Shown piece by piece: positions 48,647 to 60,409 of a DNA stretch of 64,000 nt. The notes below the pieces were generated by a model. The model saw only the letters and a list, made by a program, of their open reading frames with translations. It made no database searches and had not been told where the DNA came from. The DNA is from Allantophomopsis cytisporea. Its lineage: Eukaryota > Ascomycota > Leotiomycetes > Phacidiales > Phacidiaceae. Each line of letters begins with the position of its first letter. Position 1 is the stretch's first letter. The position numbers were made by a program, and so were the translations under genes. Where the stretch lies: NCBI GenBank assembly GCA_024752435.1, contig CP103033.1, positions 1,357,532 through 1,421,531 of the forward strand, written 5' to 3'.

Positions 48647-50199
48647 CTACGGGATGTTCCACACCTTCCAAGCTTCTGGAAAACCTGCACCACGAATAAA
48701 ATCGAAATGTCTTGTGCCTATCATGGGGGTCGGACTCGCCGAATCTATGGCTGCTATCCCAGCAGTCAAGAAGACTGGTTGTTTGATCCGGAATTCAGGC
48801 AGGTGGTCGTAAGGTTCTGATCTTTCTTGTGTATGTGCCATGCAACGAATTAGTTTTGACATATGACCATCATCTCCATGATGACACGCCTGTTCAAAAA
48901 CTTCAGCCCAGCCCTGGTTTGGTAGCTTCGATGGATGCGCTGCCAACCAATTCACATTCAAATCCGGACTTCCTTGGCCAGCATAAGACAATAAGAATAC
49001 GCGTCCTGTATACTCGAGCATGCGAGCCTTTTGTGCTCTTGTCATAGATGGCTCATTCAGTATCAATGTATGGCCTATGCTTGCGGTGACACTGTGCAAG
49101 AGAAAGAAGTCAAAGGAGCACTCATATGGCTCTCTTTGGGCACAAGCAGTGAGATAGACTAACAGAAGTAAGTTGAAGATCAAGTTTCAAAGAGTCTACC
49201 ACAAGATAATATCTAACATACCAGCAGAATTTTGAAGCTCGGCTGTTGCTCGCTCGAGATCGTTTAGGTCTACTCGGTAACGAGCTGCAATCCGTTTGAG
49301 TTCCGGACCAGCTTTTGGGAGAACTCCATCCCGAGCTGGCTCGAGATCGACACACATTTCGCCTGTAACAGTTCGCTTTTGGGTATGGTAGTAAAGAGTC
49401 GAGCAGTTGTGAACCTTTTCATCGTCGTGGGCAAGGTCAATGCATGCGCTGAGCGGCAATGCTGGTTCTTCGGCTTTTCTTGCTAAGACCTCTACATCTT
49501 GCAGATACTAGGTATACCACCAGTCATGATGGACTAGAGCTTGTGCAAACCCCTCGGCAAGGAGCCGAGGTTGTTTAAACTCAAGGCTCATGCCGATGTG
49601 AATGATGCCGTGTACATAGCCTAAACTAGCAGGTCAGTAAAATAGGTGTCTTCAAGAGAAATGGGACTGACCCATGTAGATTCGGCAAAGCACATCGTCA
49701 GCTACCTCATCACCACCTACAAGGTATTTCCGGAGCACTCTCCGGTACCCAATTTCATTGATCTGGTCTTCGAAGAATCGTGCGAAGTTCAAGAAGTTCT
49801 CCTCTCTTCCCAGACACCTCTTGAACACCACTGGATCAGCCAAGTCCTTTACCAGTCCTTCATGAATGACCACCGCGCTTCGTTGGTACTTAGCATTACG
49901 TTCATGCTGAGCACGTAGCGTATCAGGCTTCGCACCAAGTGCCCAAAGTGTTATGTCATGATGGGCAATGTGATTATGAAAGTAAACCTGTATTTATAAT
50001 AAGCCAACACTTCCGTTATGTTGAATGGGATTCGACTTACACCCCTTTCATTTTCAGTTGTTGTAAATACGTGGTACGTGGAGTGATTTTCTTCGAGAAG
50101 CTCTTCAAGAGTTCGTGCACTTTCCTTCGTCAAATTTTCTGCATGTATGAGACCGGCAGTGTTGTGAGGATCAAATCGGAATCTGCTGGTAGTAGCCAT
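48647..50199 (-). pseudogene. Questin oxidase-like (DUF4243) gene with an in-frame stop
   Basis: Minus-strand exons 50199-50041, 49987-49672, 49620-49222 and 49131-48647 (introns of 53, 51 and 90 nt) form one frame of about 453 codons, interrupted by TAG at 49510-49508 (HHDWWYT, stop, YLQDVEVLA), where a Gln codon would differ by one base. Family hallmarks are present: HNHIAHHDITLWALGA, GREENFLNFARFFEDQI, YVHGIIHIGMSLEF, SFDFFLLHSVTASIGH, and a His-rich end with HFDFIRGAGFPEAWKVW. Questin oxidases (GedK/AflY type) perform Baeyer-Villiger-like ring cleavage of anthraquinones in fungal polyketide pathways. Unless the stop is read through or is a sequence error, the product ends about 195 residues in. 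Confidence 0.75.
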
Positions 50200-51098
50200 C
50201 TTGCAATGCGTAATGGAAACAAGTTCTGTTGGTTTTTTTCTTGGTATCTTTAATGATTACTCAGAAAGGTTTTCAATTTGGTGTTAAGGAGATGATACGA
50301 ATTCGAGAATTAGCAATATAAAATATGCGATTAAAGGCTCGTCGGCGAATTTTTGGACTTTAGTCGAGATGCCATACTCTGTCCCATATACTCGAAATCA
50401 GTTGAGAACAAATGGCAGGAGATCTGCATTGCATTTCTGCTTACAACAAGTTCTGCAAAACTGTCGATCTACGCAAATGAAGTATATCGTTCAGCATCAA
50501 TTAGTCAATCCGGCATAAATTCCCCAGAAATTTAAGGTATTTTTTCTGATAGATTAATCCCCGTGGATTCTGGAGACTCTTCCGGAGACTTTTCCCATTC
50601 GATCAGTAATGGGTTTCCACCGCGCAGAAGTTCCTGAGTAATCTTACGTACCTGTGAACGCCAATCACAGGTTTGGTACTCATTAGCAACCTAGATAAAC
50701 TTTAACTACCCACCGAAAATGGAATAGAACGACGAATATTATGGTTGAAAATACGCCGGTGCCCCGGAGTTTAATATCTCGTACATATGTTTTCGCTCAC
50801 AATAAAACACTACAGAGAAATCCTTACGTTGTGGACTGGGTTGGAACCGATATTCTGGATTTTATGAACCTTCCAACAAAGCGACAAGTTACAACGGACT
50901 ATAGGTGATATGAAGATGATAACGCAACCCATAACTCTTGCATTGTCATCCTTTACTAGTATAAGTACGCAAAAACTAGAAGATCAATTCCACGCTAGCA
51001 AATAGCTTGCGCGGGAAGGTTTCATGTTCTGTCTAAGCTACATTGTTCGCTCATCTATCTGAGCGGCTACTGGTACCAGACGTTGCAGTCTCGAGGTT
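50200..51098. other. Intergenic within the tailoring-gene block
   Basis: Promoter of the questin oxidase-like gene and 3' region of the methyltransferase. No frame with a motif seen. Confidence 0.5.
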
Positions 51099-52767
51099 CT
51101 AAGACTTATATACAAATTCCAATAACGACTGGAATGCGCCATCTTTACTACCTGAAGTCTCACCAACAAAATGGTAATTCTCACTACTTTGCTTGAATAG
51201 AGAAACAAAATCCGAGACAGTCCTCTCCATCGCATCGTGAGCAGCCAGCATCGTCATATCCTCGACACTATTGAGTCACATGTGTCAAAAATCAGTAGTT
51301 CCGAGGGACTTGAAAGAAAGAAGGATACTTACTGAATCATCTTTGAAGCGTGAGTATTTGTACTTTTTGCGGGGGGTTCAGGGATAATTCCCTCACTGAT
51401 CAGGATCCTTGTGCCGTCTTTTAATGCCGGAACGAGAGAGCTCAGAATTCGGATTGAATCGGTATCAGACCAGTCGTGCAGAATATGTCTAAGTATGTAA
51501 ACATCGGCTGTAGTTGTTTGGGGTGTGAAAAAATCATGGATTTCAAAGGTGATGCGGCCCGAGAGTTTTGGGTCGGCAGCTACTTGTTTGCGACCCATTG
51601 CCATTGCGTCTTCATTTGTATCCTGTACGACGAATGTTACATCAGGACATATGGGGGCTAGAGAGCGACAGGTATGGCCAGACGATCCTCCAACCTGGAG
51701 AGATTCAAAACTTTGTATTAGCTGTATCCTCTCCGAAAGATCAAGATGGCTGACTTGGACTATGGAGGACACATACATCTATGACAGTACCAGATCCAAG
51801 AACAGCCCAATCCCAAGCTTTCTGTAGCCTCCCAATACTCCAAAGTGGTGTGTTTACTCTCCCATTTAAATACTCGTGGTATTTCTTATTGAGCTCAGTA
51901 TCCTGGTGGAAGTGCTCAAAAATATTTTTCTCGGTTGCGTAGGCAACGTTGAATGCCGTTTTCGGGGCACTTTCTGGCCTCTTCTGTTGCAGTTTGAGTG
52001 TCTCGGGTATCTTTGTTTGAATGTCTCCGACAAATTCAGTCGCAAAGTGACAAATATTTCTGAGATGATTATTACGAGCTAGAGCTGCTGATGCCGCTGA
52101 ATGAGCGATGAGTCCAGGGGTGAATTCTTGGAAGACACCATTACCAATGGCGAATCGTAGGCTGCGGGCCAGTATTGTTTCTGTAGTCCAACTGCAATAG
52201 CAAGTTCTTTGAGTGGGATCGAGGAGCCTACAGGGACGTGTTGTGGGATTTCAAACCGAGTGATAAGATCTAGGTTTGCTGCATCTGATGCCTGATTGGT
52301 ATTGATGTAAGTGGAGGTTCTATAAAATTCAAAGAAAACTCGTTTCTCTTCGTCATGTTACCAACTGCAGAGGATTTCCTGGCTATATTACAATTGCCGA
52401 TCTTGCCCAAAGTCTTGTATCACTAAGATCAGAATTGTGACTAGATGGCCAAGAGAAATAAAAACTGCAGGAAACATGCACATACCGACCACGCAAGTGT
52501 TAAAATCTGATCTGTAGGTCCCATTGCCAACCTTAGTATATCCTTTGCAGAACTTATCAACTCATTCCTCGCTTTTCTTAGGTCGTTTTCCACTGGTGTA
52601 TCCGACTCCTCGGCAAAATCGTCATATGAGCGTTCTTCAAGGGAGGGATGTGCAAGACCAGCATTTTTCAATAGCTTTGTGACTTGCGAGGCCTGGAAAG
52701 AGATAGTTGACGAAAGTTCTTCAAGCGTTGGAGGTGTCTCGAAAACGTTGGGGTTGATCGAGCCCAT
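51099..52767 (-). pseudogene. O-methyltransferase gene with a 1-nt frameshift
   Basis: Minus-strand exons 52767-52486, 52291-51777, 51694-51333 and 51267-51099 carry a SAM-dependent, COMT-like fungal methyltransferase of about 440 residues. The N-terminal dimerisation part ends GPTDQILTLAW, followed after a long (194-nt) intron by NLDLITRFEIPQHVPVGSSIPLKELA. The SAM site is VVD-like: GSGTVIDVGGSSGHTCRSLA. The catalytic region reads VYILRHILHDWSD (His as general base) with RILISEGIIPE. The second exon is 515 nt and should be a multiple of three. The frame moves at about 52170-52190, between KELAIAVGL and TILARSLRFAIGNGVF, consistent with one deleted T. Relatives include emodin O-methyltransferases of geodin-type clusters; substrate is inferred from the neighbouring questin oxidase-like gene. 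Confidence 0.72.
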
Positions 52768-53551
52768 GGTCCAGGTATATCACGTGAAATGCGTTCGGGG
52801 GTTGGAGGTAACCTAAATGCTTTGCTTTTGCTTTGTGAATGCCAAAGAAAATGGAGTTATGACAGGAATCGATCCGTCTCCTTTATTAAGTTGTTAAAGA
52901 ATTAGGTACTTCTATCAGGGAGCATGGACGAGTTTTGCCCATGACTCACGCGTGGTCGGCGAATTTCGAAATCCGCCATATATAAGAAAGCTCCGACAAA
53001 TGATATTCGGAACCAATCCGCTTGCTGGGGAAATTTTAAATCTCCGGGTTTACATCACAAAAGACTAGGTATCGACTTCAGGCAGCTGATATCAAAATGA
53101 ATAATGCACCGTTGATCAAGAATGTTCACTCGGGATCTGCACATTCAATTACTGATGTCCCATGGAGGTAGTTGCTCGTTTTTGCAGTCATGAATCAAAT
53201 CTCAACTATAGCTTTGATTTTCCAAACTTGCATGGCTAGAGAATAGCTATATGTCTAAGTGCACTTCAAATTGCTTCTATTCCAACACGTCAGTATAAAT
53301 GTCACGTTTTGCTCACTATTTCAGACCTCCTTCTTTCTTAATACAAAACCCGAAGTTTCAGTGTAGGTTCACTCATAAGCATCGTGAAATTGACCGGAGA
53401 AGATATTTCTAGTCTCAAAGTCTAAAGTTTATCATCAGTCGCCACGTTGAACTACTGTTTGCATGGAAAAAGGAAGTTGAATTGCTCATTATCTCTTTAT
53501 GCCAACACAGCAACATAGGTTTATAGTGAGCGGAATCTGAATATACTATGC
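52768..53551. other. Intergenic within the tailoring-gene block
   Basis: Promoter of the methyltransferase and downstream region of the dehydrogenase. No gene or repeat recognised. Confidence 0.5.
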
Positions 53552-54381
53552 TCATACAAGCTTCATTCCTGCATTGGTGCAAGCAACACTTCCCGTAACA
53601 TTCGTGTCCTTCATCAGCCACAAATACGCTTCAGCAACTTCTTCTGGCGATCCCACCTAGAAATCAAAACTCATCAGCAATGAGACCTTTCTCAGCATGA
53701 ATTCGATCAACATACCTTAGCCGTAGGCATAGTGTTTCTAACCTAGTCAAACAAGGGATCCCTTTTCTCCGCTTCCATATTATGCCACAACTCTGTCTCC
53801 ACAAACCCTGGACTAACAATATTAACCCTAATCGGCTTCAAGTCCAAGGCGAGATTCCTCGTCAACCCCTTCAAACCAGCTGCATAAGAAGCCACCATTG
53901 ACCACCCAGGAATTGGCTTCTCAGACGAGGTTCCAGTAGTAAAGATAATCGACGACTCTGGTCCAGGATTCAAATATCTCGCTCCGACTTTTCCGGCGAA
54001 GAATGGAGCAAAGAGACGCATTTGCCCTGCTTTAACAAAGAATTCAAGCGTGGTTTCCTTCCAAGGGATGAGTTCGAGCTGATCGCAGGCTGTGAAGACT
54101 ATGTGGTCTAATTTTTCGTTGATCTTCTCGAAGAGTTGGACAAGGTCAGCTTCGAGTTCTGGTCGGGAAAGGTCACAAGTGAAGCCGGAGACGATGTTGT
54201 TGGGATAATCGGCTTGGAGCTCTTTGACCTTGGTGTCAACACGGGACTGAGAGGATGAGGATATTGTTACACGGGCCCCTGATGCAAGAGAAGCTTCGGC
54301 TACTCCATAGCCAATACCAGATGTACCGCCGATGATGAGGACATGCTTGTTGAGGAGTTTTTGGAATTTTTGGTAACCCAT
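53552..54381 (-). pseudogene. Short-chain dehydrogenase gene with an in-frame stop near the 3' end
   Basis: Minus-strand exons 54381-53716 and 53656-53552 (59-nt intron) would encode 256 residues, but TAG at 53745-53743 replaces codon 213 (KRDPLFD, stop, VRNTMPTAKVGSPEEVAEAYLWLM). A GAG codon would restore it. The Rossmann NAD(P) motif is HVLIIGGTSGIGYGVAEASL, with SSQSRVDTK next to the cofactor 2'-position. TCDLSRPELEAD, the region LDHIVFTACD and RVNIVSPGFVETELW are also seen. The usual Tyr-x3-Lys is not in standard spacing (SYAAGLKGL), as in a subgroup of fungal SDRs annotated in metabolite clusters. The truncated protein keeps the cofactor fold but loses the C-terminal strand and helix, so activity is doubtful. 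Confidence 0.75.
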
Positions 54382-54973
54382 TGTGAGTGATACTTGATTA
54401 ATTAATGCTTGGGCTGGAGGATGATATACGAGGGTTTGTCTAGTACATTAATGGAAGACTCAAATTGTTTCTTCGCACACTTTATATTGCCATTATTTTG
54501 AATACAAGTCGTTGCATCATCGCCTTTCATTACTAATAACTGGTGGGTTCAAAAGTGATTGATAAGTTGTGAAAAACCCACCGCGGCGATTATTTCTCGC
54601 TGCGTGTACATCTTGCCTTTTTTATGAGGTAACAGCAGATGTTTCTGGCATACGAGCTGTAACATTTTGTTTTTATACGAAGAGTCCGACTTCAACGTAG
54701 TAATTAATGTGCGTTTAATATGTTCTGTTGAAAAACTTTTCAAAAGCATATTTATTTTGGGGCAACTTGGTTTAGTAAAAAGCATTTAAAGTATTTTGAC
54801 ATTAAACTATATCACTACTTCAAAAAAATTAAGACTCTGACCAGAATCAAAAATCACCGCACTTGTATCTTATGACTTTGTGTCAGGGCATACCTGCTTC
54901 TCGAACCAAATATATCCTAGCCCGGTAGTTGCTGGAAAATAGAAAATTTCCTAGTAATTACATTCTCCCAAGT
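54382..54973. other. Intergenic within the tailoring-gene block
   Basis: A+T-rich promoter of the dehydrogenase. A 78-residue minus frame at 54785-54549 has no motif. Confidence 0.5.
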
Positions 54974-56805
54974 CTAGACCTGACCATTTGTTCCTTCAGT
55001 ATCATGTTCTTGCTTGTTTTGAGTGCCATCAGCCCCAGAAACAGAATGAGAAAATGATGAGGCCTCCTTCGAAGGCTCTTGAGAATTACGAGCAGTCCGC
55101 TGCGTTAAATCATCGAGTCTACGCGCCGACTCCGCGGCATACTTGCAATGTCTGCGAATTTGAGGGCCAAGTTTGTAAAATAGAAACGGGAATAGAAGAC
55201 ATGCTGCGCCGAGAAAAGCTGCAATAGACGATGCCCAGTGGATTCCGAGAGATTTATACATTGGTGTGGTGAAAAGCGGACTGCGTGAGTGTTAGAGGAT
55301 AACAATGAAGTGTGTTCAGACATAGCTGTTCGTGATTGAGAGAAGACTTACAATGCTGCACCAAAGAGTGCTCTGATAACGGCGTTTCCAGCAAGTGCTG
55401 AGGCAGCGTAAAGAGTATATGTATCGACCAAGTAATTAACGACACTCAGAAAGATCGCAACGTGAGAGAATCCAAATAGTACAGTACCAATCTCACAAAC
55501 AATCCAATGAATACCAGGATAATTCGTCCAAGCAAACCAGAATAATCCAACAGGAAGGCAGATGGCTCCAAGCATAGATGGAATCAAGCGAGCTTCGGGA
55601 GAAACCGAGCCAGTGATGGCTCGGTCTACAAGCTTCTTGTACCTCTTGTCGTCTATAGCCGAATAGATTATTCCAAGGATTTGGCCAACCATGACTCCGA
55701 TAAACGACAACCCCGAGTTTGCTTGAGACCAGTGACGAGAATCTGTAAAAACAATAGGAAATGCCGCAAATTCCATGTACATTGTACCGTAAACTGCACA
55801 TCGATAAATTAGTGAGAGGTTTGAGGAGTATTCAAGCTGTCTCAAGAAGAACTTACTTATGGCCATATATATAGACAACAATAGTACAATCGGCTCCTTG
55901 AACAGCAAAACCCACGGTCTAATCATGGCTTTGTTAAAGACTTGCGCGGCGGTCTTATGGCCATTTTCAATCTCCAATTTGCTCTTGTAGTACTTTCCAG
56001 TTAGTTTGCTTAGGGTCTCCGCTCGACGCTGTAACAAAACAGGAGCATATGTTTCTGGGATCAGGAAAACGCCGAGTATGAAAACAATTCCTGTGAAAAT
56101 TGCAATGAGGCCCTCAACCCATCTCCATCCTGCTGCAACTGCAAGATAATTGCAAGTGATGGGACCCAAACTTGGCCCGAGGAAGGGAGCACCAATGAAG
56201 GCTAGTGTCGCAAGGCCCCGTTCTCTTGCAAGAAACATATCAGATACAACGCCACCAGCATTTGAGATAGCCGATGCCCCAAAAGCACCCGCAATGGATC
56301 GAAGAACCAGAATTGTGGCAATATTCTTGCTAGCGACCATCGCACCACCAACTACAGTCACCAATCCATAGGTTATGAAGTACATAACTTGTCGTCCATA
56401 TAGCTCGGACAATGGACCCCAAATAGCTGGACCAAATGCAAAAGCAAGGACGAAGATAGAAGTGTCTGCAGACGCCAGATCTGCGCTTGCGCCGAACTCC
56501 TTTTCAATTTGAGGATTGGCAGCGGAGAGCGCGGAGGATGCAAAGGTGATGGAAAGGAATGAAAGGGCTTGAAGGGTCGTAATCATCCATTTCATCCAGT
56601 TCTGCATCAACAATGGGTTTCGAGGATCGTTGTGAATCCATTCCACACAATATGGGTCCTCTTCTGTTCCACTTCCAGCGTACTTGTGGTGGATAATTTC
56701 GTCTGTCAACGTGGACTGTGAGACAAGTAGTCGATATAAAGAAATTCGTCTCGGAGTCTCTTCTTTGGACGTGTGGGTGGCCATGATGGCTGTTGACATA
56801 AGCAA
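54974..56805 (-). CDS. MFS multidrug-type exporter (DHA1)
   Basis: Minus-strand exons 56805-55857, 55793-55352 and 55280-54974 (introns of 63 and 71 nt) give 565 residues. Starting at a later in-frame ATG (56784) would remove seven. A polar N-terminus ends NDPRNPLLMQNWMKWMITTLQA, then twelve helices. The second-third helix loop has the DHA1 motif GPAIWGPLSELYGRQVMY, and the fifth helix carries antiporter motif C-like GAPFLGPSLGPITCNYL. A large central loop has RAETLSKLTGKYYKSK. SVVNYLVDTYTLYAASALAGNAVIRALFGAAFPLFTTPMYKSLGIHWA spans the second splice and matches fungal TPO/FLR-type proton antiporters. Probably exports the product of the neighbouring enzyme genes or their precursors. No lesion was found. 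Confidence 0.92.
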
Positions 56806-59175
56806 TACTGTAGCTTAGTAGAAATCCTGTTCGGCGACAAGGTGACGACCTGCAACAATTTCTTCTGGTCAATCAACTAAACCTCATCAGATACCTTTTT
56901 GGAAACAGCGGAGATGTGTAAAAACGGTAATTCTCGGGAGGTATGGAGAACATAGAAGAAAAGATCTCATGCTACTGTCATAAGTCTGCTAAGTCACTTA
57001 CTTGATGATACCTGAAGCAATGTCTAAATCAAGGGAAACCCACCGAGCCCGACCGTTGATATTTTGCTCGGTATAGTGAAAACGGATTGAAAAGAGACAA
57101 CAGAAAGAATTGTTATTGGTTGCAGAATAGAAGGTGATAGTAGTTGAAAACGGCGACTTAACAACTAGAAGTTCTCGGCGAATTTTTTCTAGGGATTGCT
57201 AATCCATAATTTATGCTGAGTAAAAGTTGGCAGAGGATTTGAAATCAAGGACAAAATGAATGTGGCACGAAATTGACGTGGGAGGCAGCTAGACATTGAA
57301 AAGAAAATGAGGGCATCGCGGGTATACCTGAGCCGACTATCAGGTATACCCGACTTTGGTAGGCAACGGATGGAATGCCCATCTTCCTCCCACAGGCCAT
57401 TGATATGCGGGAATTGCATTCAGTCAGAAAGAAGCCTATTGGCTGACTATTGATTGACGTGAAACTTGAAGAGAGAACCAATCACCTTCTCTAAGGGGAG
57501 GTAGAAGACAGTCGATTTTGACAATCCGTACGCCGGTTTATACTACCTGCAAAAGAAGTTGTAAGAACATGAGAGAGAAATGTAGAAATGTTCTTCTAAT
57601 AATTGGTATCATAATCCGCCGTAGATGCTTTCGATCAATACGTTGTTGGGCACTGGTTGATTCTCCGGCGCTAATGAGGGTGCTAGAGTCCGCCGCCCTT
57701 TACCTACCCTTGAAGCTCGTTCATGTCAACATGTGTGGTCAACATCCAAATCTCAATTCGATGCGAGTATATGAAAGTGAAACGTTTCACTTGCACTCAA
57801 TACTGGATTAGGTGCGCACTGGTATTAGGATAGCTGCAGAGTAACATCCTACTCCCTTTCACCTTGAAAGAACTCAGTTAAGTACCCAACTTCGATGTCA
57901 CCCAGTATCATGACAAATCATCATGTCCAAATGGTTCGTTGAAGATTAGAACGCATGTCAGATATACGTAAAGGACGAAGCCTTGGCATATGTAGAAGAC
58001 CAAAAGTGCTATATGCACATGTACATCATCGCTTCGGGAAATGATATACGAGGTTGAGATAAGCTTCGAGTGGTGGATGTACTAACTACAAATATTTAAA
58101 ACACAATTCCACTCTCACAATGTCTACCGAAGATGGGAATATTTATTTGATTCTATTTCATATCTCTATTTCTATTTCATATTGGGGTCATCCAAAAGTG
58201 GCTAGCCACCGAGGCCAGCGGTTTGATGTTGTTGACGCTGTCCCTTTTCCGCCGTTGTCATAAATCAAACACTGCGTGTGAATCGCGTAGTGTGGATCGG
58301 GTATCTTCATATCGAGATTGAAATGAAGGGTTGCGTAAGAAGCTTACGAGTAGGAACTGCTTCCGCACTTAGCGCTACGGCACCTGACATCGCACTGATG
58401 CCTCATAGGCATGTATATATGAGTGTGAATGAGAATGAATGAGAAACATACAGCCCCCATCGCGGAAATGTATCGTATCTATCCTACGGATGCTGCCAAA
58501 TTAAAAACGACACGTGCATGGCTTTGCGGAACCATGGCCGTGAGGGTGAAGTTTGTGGGTTCAGTTCTTCGGCTTCCTCTTCCTTTCCGTGAATGGACGT
58601 CTTATGTATAAACGGCTCGATGTCGTCCGAAAGACCCTCCAAACTTCGAGAATCATAATTTGATCCCATCCCTATTATAGTTAGTATTCGTTGCCTTATG
58701 TTTATATAGCCGAATTGGTTGCTTACATCCTTGTAACCTTTTAGGGTCTTCTCTCATGATAGAAGCCATTACAGGCTTTTGCGATAGAAGAGATACCGTA
58801 ACCTTAGCCTTAGGAAGAGTTAATGTACACAACACAGCAGATCATGGAGATAAAAGAAGATATCGCTGATATCGTATCTATGCACCCATAGATTATAAAC
58901 ATTAGACGCACAACGTATTTCGGAATCTCAACCACCGATTGTGGTGTCGTGGATATCCCTGCTACCAATAATTCCGTCGCTATAACTAGTAACTCCGTAA
59001 GACGGCCGATAATTATCGGAATACGGAATTAGTAATAAATTCTTTGCTTACGTTTCATTTGAGTGTATAAATCTTTCGGACGACATCGTGGGAGAAGTCC
59101 TAAATCGTGAATGAACGAAAAGAGCTTGAGCCTTACATGCGCAAATTTTTTCATCTATCTAATTTCTACGCGATC
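56806..59175. other. Intergenic region with a long palindrome
   Basis: No supported gene. Contains the palindrome at 57319-57352, short pyrimidine-rich repeats of TCTATTTCATAT type at about 58155-58185, and frames without motifs (57518-57811 plus, 58484-58835 minus). Confidence 0.45.
57319..57352. promoter_or_regulatory. Perfect 13-bp inverted repeat, candidate regulator site
   Basis: CGGGTATACCTGA (57319-57331) and TCAGGTATACCCG (57340-57352) are exact reverse complements with an 8-base spacer. The outer CGG and CCG ends fit a Zn(II)2Cys6-type binding site. It lies about 510 bp upstream of the MFS exporter start and so at the head of the tailoring-gene block. Confidence 0.5.
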
Positions 59176-59928
59176 ATGAGATTTTCTCTCCAACCCTGTG
59201 TACCTGCTGATGCTTCCGACATCGTGACTGTTATTATGACTGCATGGAACACAAACTGGCATTGGCGTTACCGATGGGAGGATCTTTCGCTTACACTTCT
59301 AATTAACCGGGTCACGAAGAGATTCCCATGGACTCTAGTCACTGAGAGAGCAACAAACCGGCATCAAAAGGCTGTCGATGTTGCTACTGGGGAAGTAGTT
59401 GGATATGCTCGCTGGTTGCTGCCACCCGAATTAGCCGATAAGAGTGTCTGGTCAGAAGCTCAAGTTACAGAGCCTAGTCTTCAAGAACGAGAGCTCTTTG
59501 AGAGAGATTTCGAAGAAACGCCACTACCAAACGCCAAGAGTGGCGACATGTTAAAATTTCGCGCTAGTGGGCTAGAAGAGGCTGAAAAGAGAGTGAAGGT
59601 AGATGGCCCTTTTCTAGGTAAGTGCTTATTTCGGTTTGTAGAAGAGATTTTCTGACGTTATATAGTTGTAGATTTCTTGACTGTTAAGCCCACATTTCAG
59701 CGAAAAGGTGTTGCGAGTCTACTTGTGAAGAGTGGGTGTGAGATAGCAGATGCTCATCATCTGAAAACATATGTCATAGCTTCCCCCGAAGGATTGAAAG
59801 TCTACGAAGGCCAGGGATTTGAGTTAATTGAGACTGTTTCCACAGACTACTCACAATTTGGCGCAGTTGAACCATATGTTCACCATTTCTTGGTGCGCCA
59901 GCCAGTCTCCCCTAGTGGCAGTACATAG
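59176..59928 (+). CDS. GNAT-family N-acetyltransferase
   Basis: Exons 59176-59617 and 59672-59928, with a 54-nt intron (GTAAGT...TGTAG), give 232 residues. An in-frame ATG at 59107 would add 23 residues without homology, so the later start (MRFSLQPCVPADASDIV) is preferred. The acetyl-CoA binding element is FLTVKPTFQRKGVASLLVKSGCEIA (R/Q-x-x-G-x-A/G pattern at about residues 156-165). The last strand-helix GLKVYEGQGFEL is typical of the family. The middle part has HQKAVDVATGEVVGYARWLLPPE, which is shared by many fungal uncharacterised GNATs. Substrate unknown; it may be a tailoring enzyme given its neighbours. Confidence 0.85.
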
Positions 59929-60038
59929 GTAGATCTATTAAGATAGCAATTCAAGTTGTCCTCTGCCTCTGAAAACACAATACAACTCAGCCTGTCACGT
60001 GTGTCAAAGCAAGTGACTAGGAAGCAAGTGCCAGTGCT

Positions 60039-60284
60039 ATGAATATATTCCGACAACTTCTCATATGGGCCTCTGTTCTGTGGGCTACGCTATCCCAAGG
60101 GTACACACTTTCGGTTCCAAGTCAAAAACTCTTTGAGAATACAAAATCTCCGTGCTTGTACAAAATGATGCCAAAGAAGTTGACCCTTGTCAACACTAAG
60201 AATCGGCCTTCTGCGCGACCTTTCGGACTAGCGACCCCGGCATATCAAAATCGGAACAACCAATTCTGTAGAAGTCATCTTTGA
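60039..60284 (+). CDS. Small secreted-type ORF, 81 aa
   Basis: An ATG-started frame encodes MNIFRQLLIWASVLWATLSQ, a good signal peptide ending near residue 20-23, followed by about 58 basic residues with three cysteines and one Lys-Lys pair. It sits between the GNAT gene and the UstYa-like gene on the same strand, which is where a ribosomal-peptide precursor would be expected in a dikaritin cluster. It lacks the usual repeated core peptides, so this is only an inference. It may also be a chance frame. Confidence 0.35.
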   Translation: MNIFRQLLIWASVLWATLSQGYTLSVPSQKLFENTKSPCLYKMMPKKLTLVNTKNRPSARPFGLATPAYQNRNNQFCRSHL

Positions 60285-60409
60285 AGGTACGCAACGCTAT
60301 GGCAGCCAAGTATAGTCCTATGGATAGTCATTATCGGGAAGAATCTTCCGGCAGAGATAATAGAACAGCACTCATAAGATTATGAAACTGTAAAGTATCC
60401 ACGGCCACG

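Noticed and set aside
48236..48820. 194-residue plus-strand frame
   Set aside because: Its 3' half is antisense to the last exon of the questin oxidase-like gene. The 5' half has one hydrophobic stretch but no recognisable family.
49485..49512. Intron that would remove the TAG in the questin oxidase-like gene
   Set aside because: The only GT...AG pair around the stop is about 26 bases, shorter than any intron seen in this window, and the stop itself lies just outside it.
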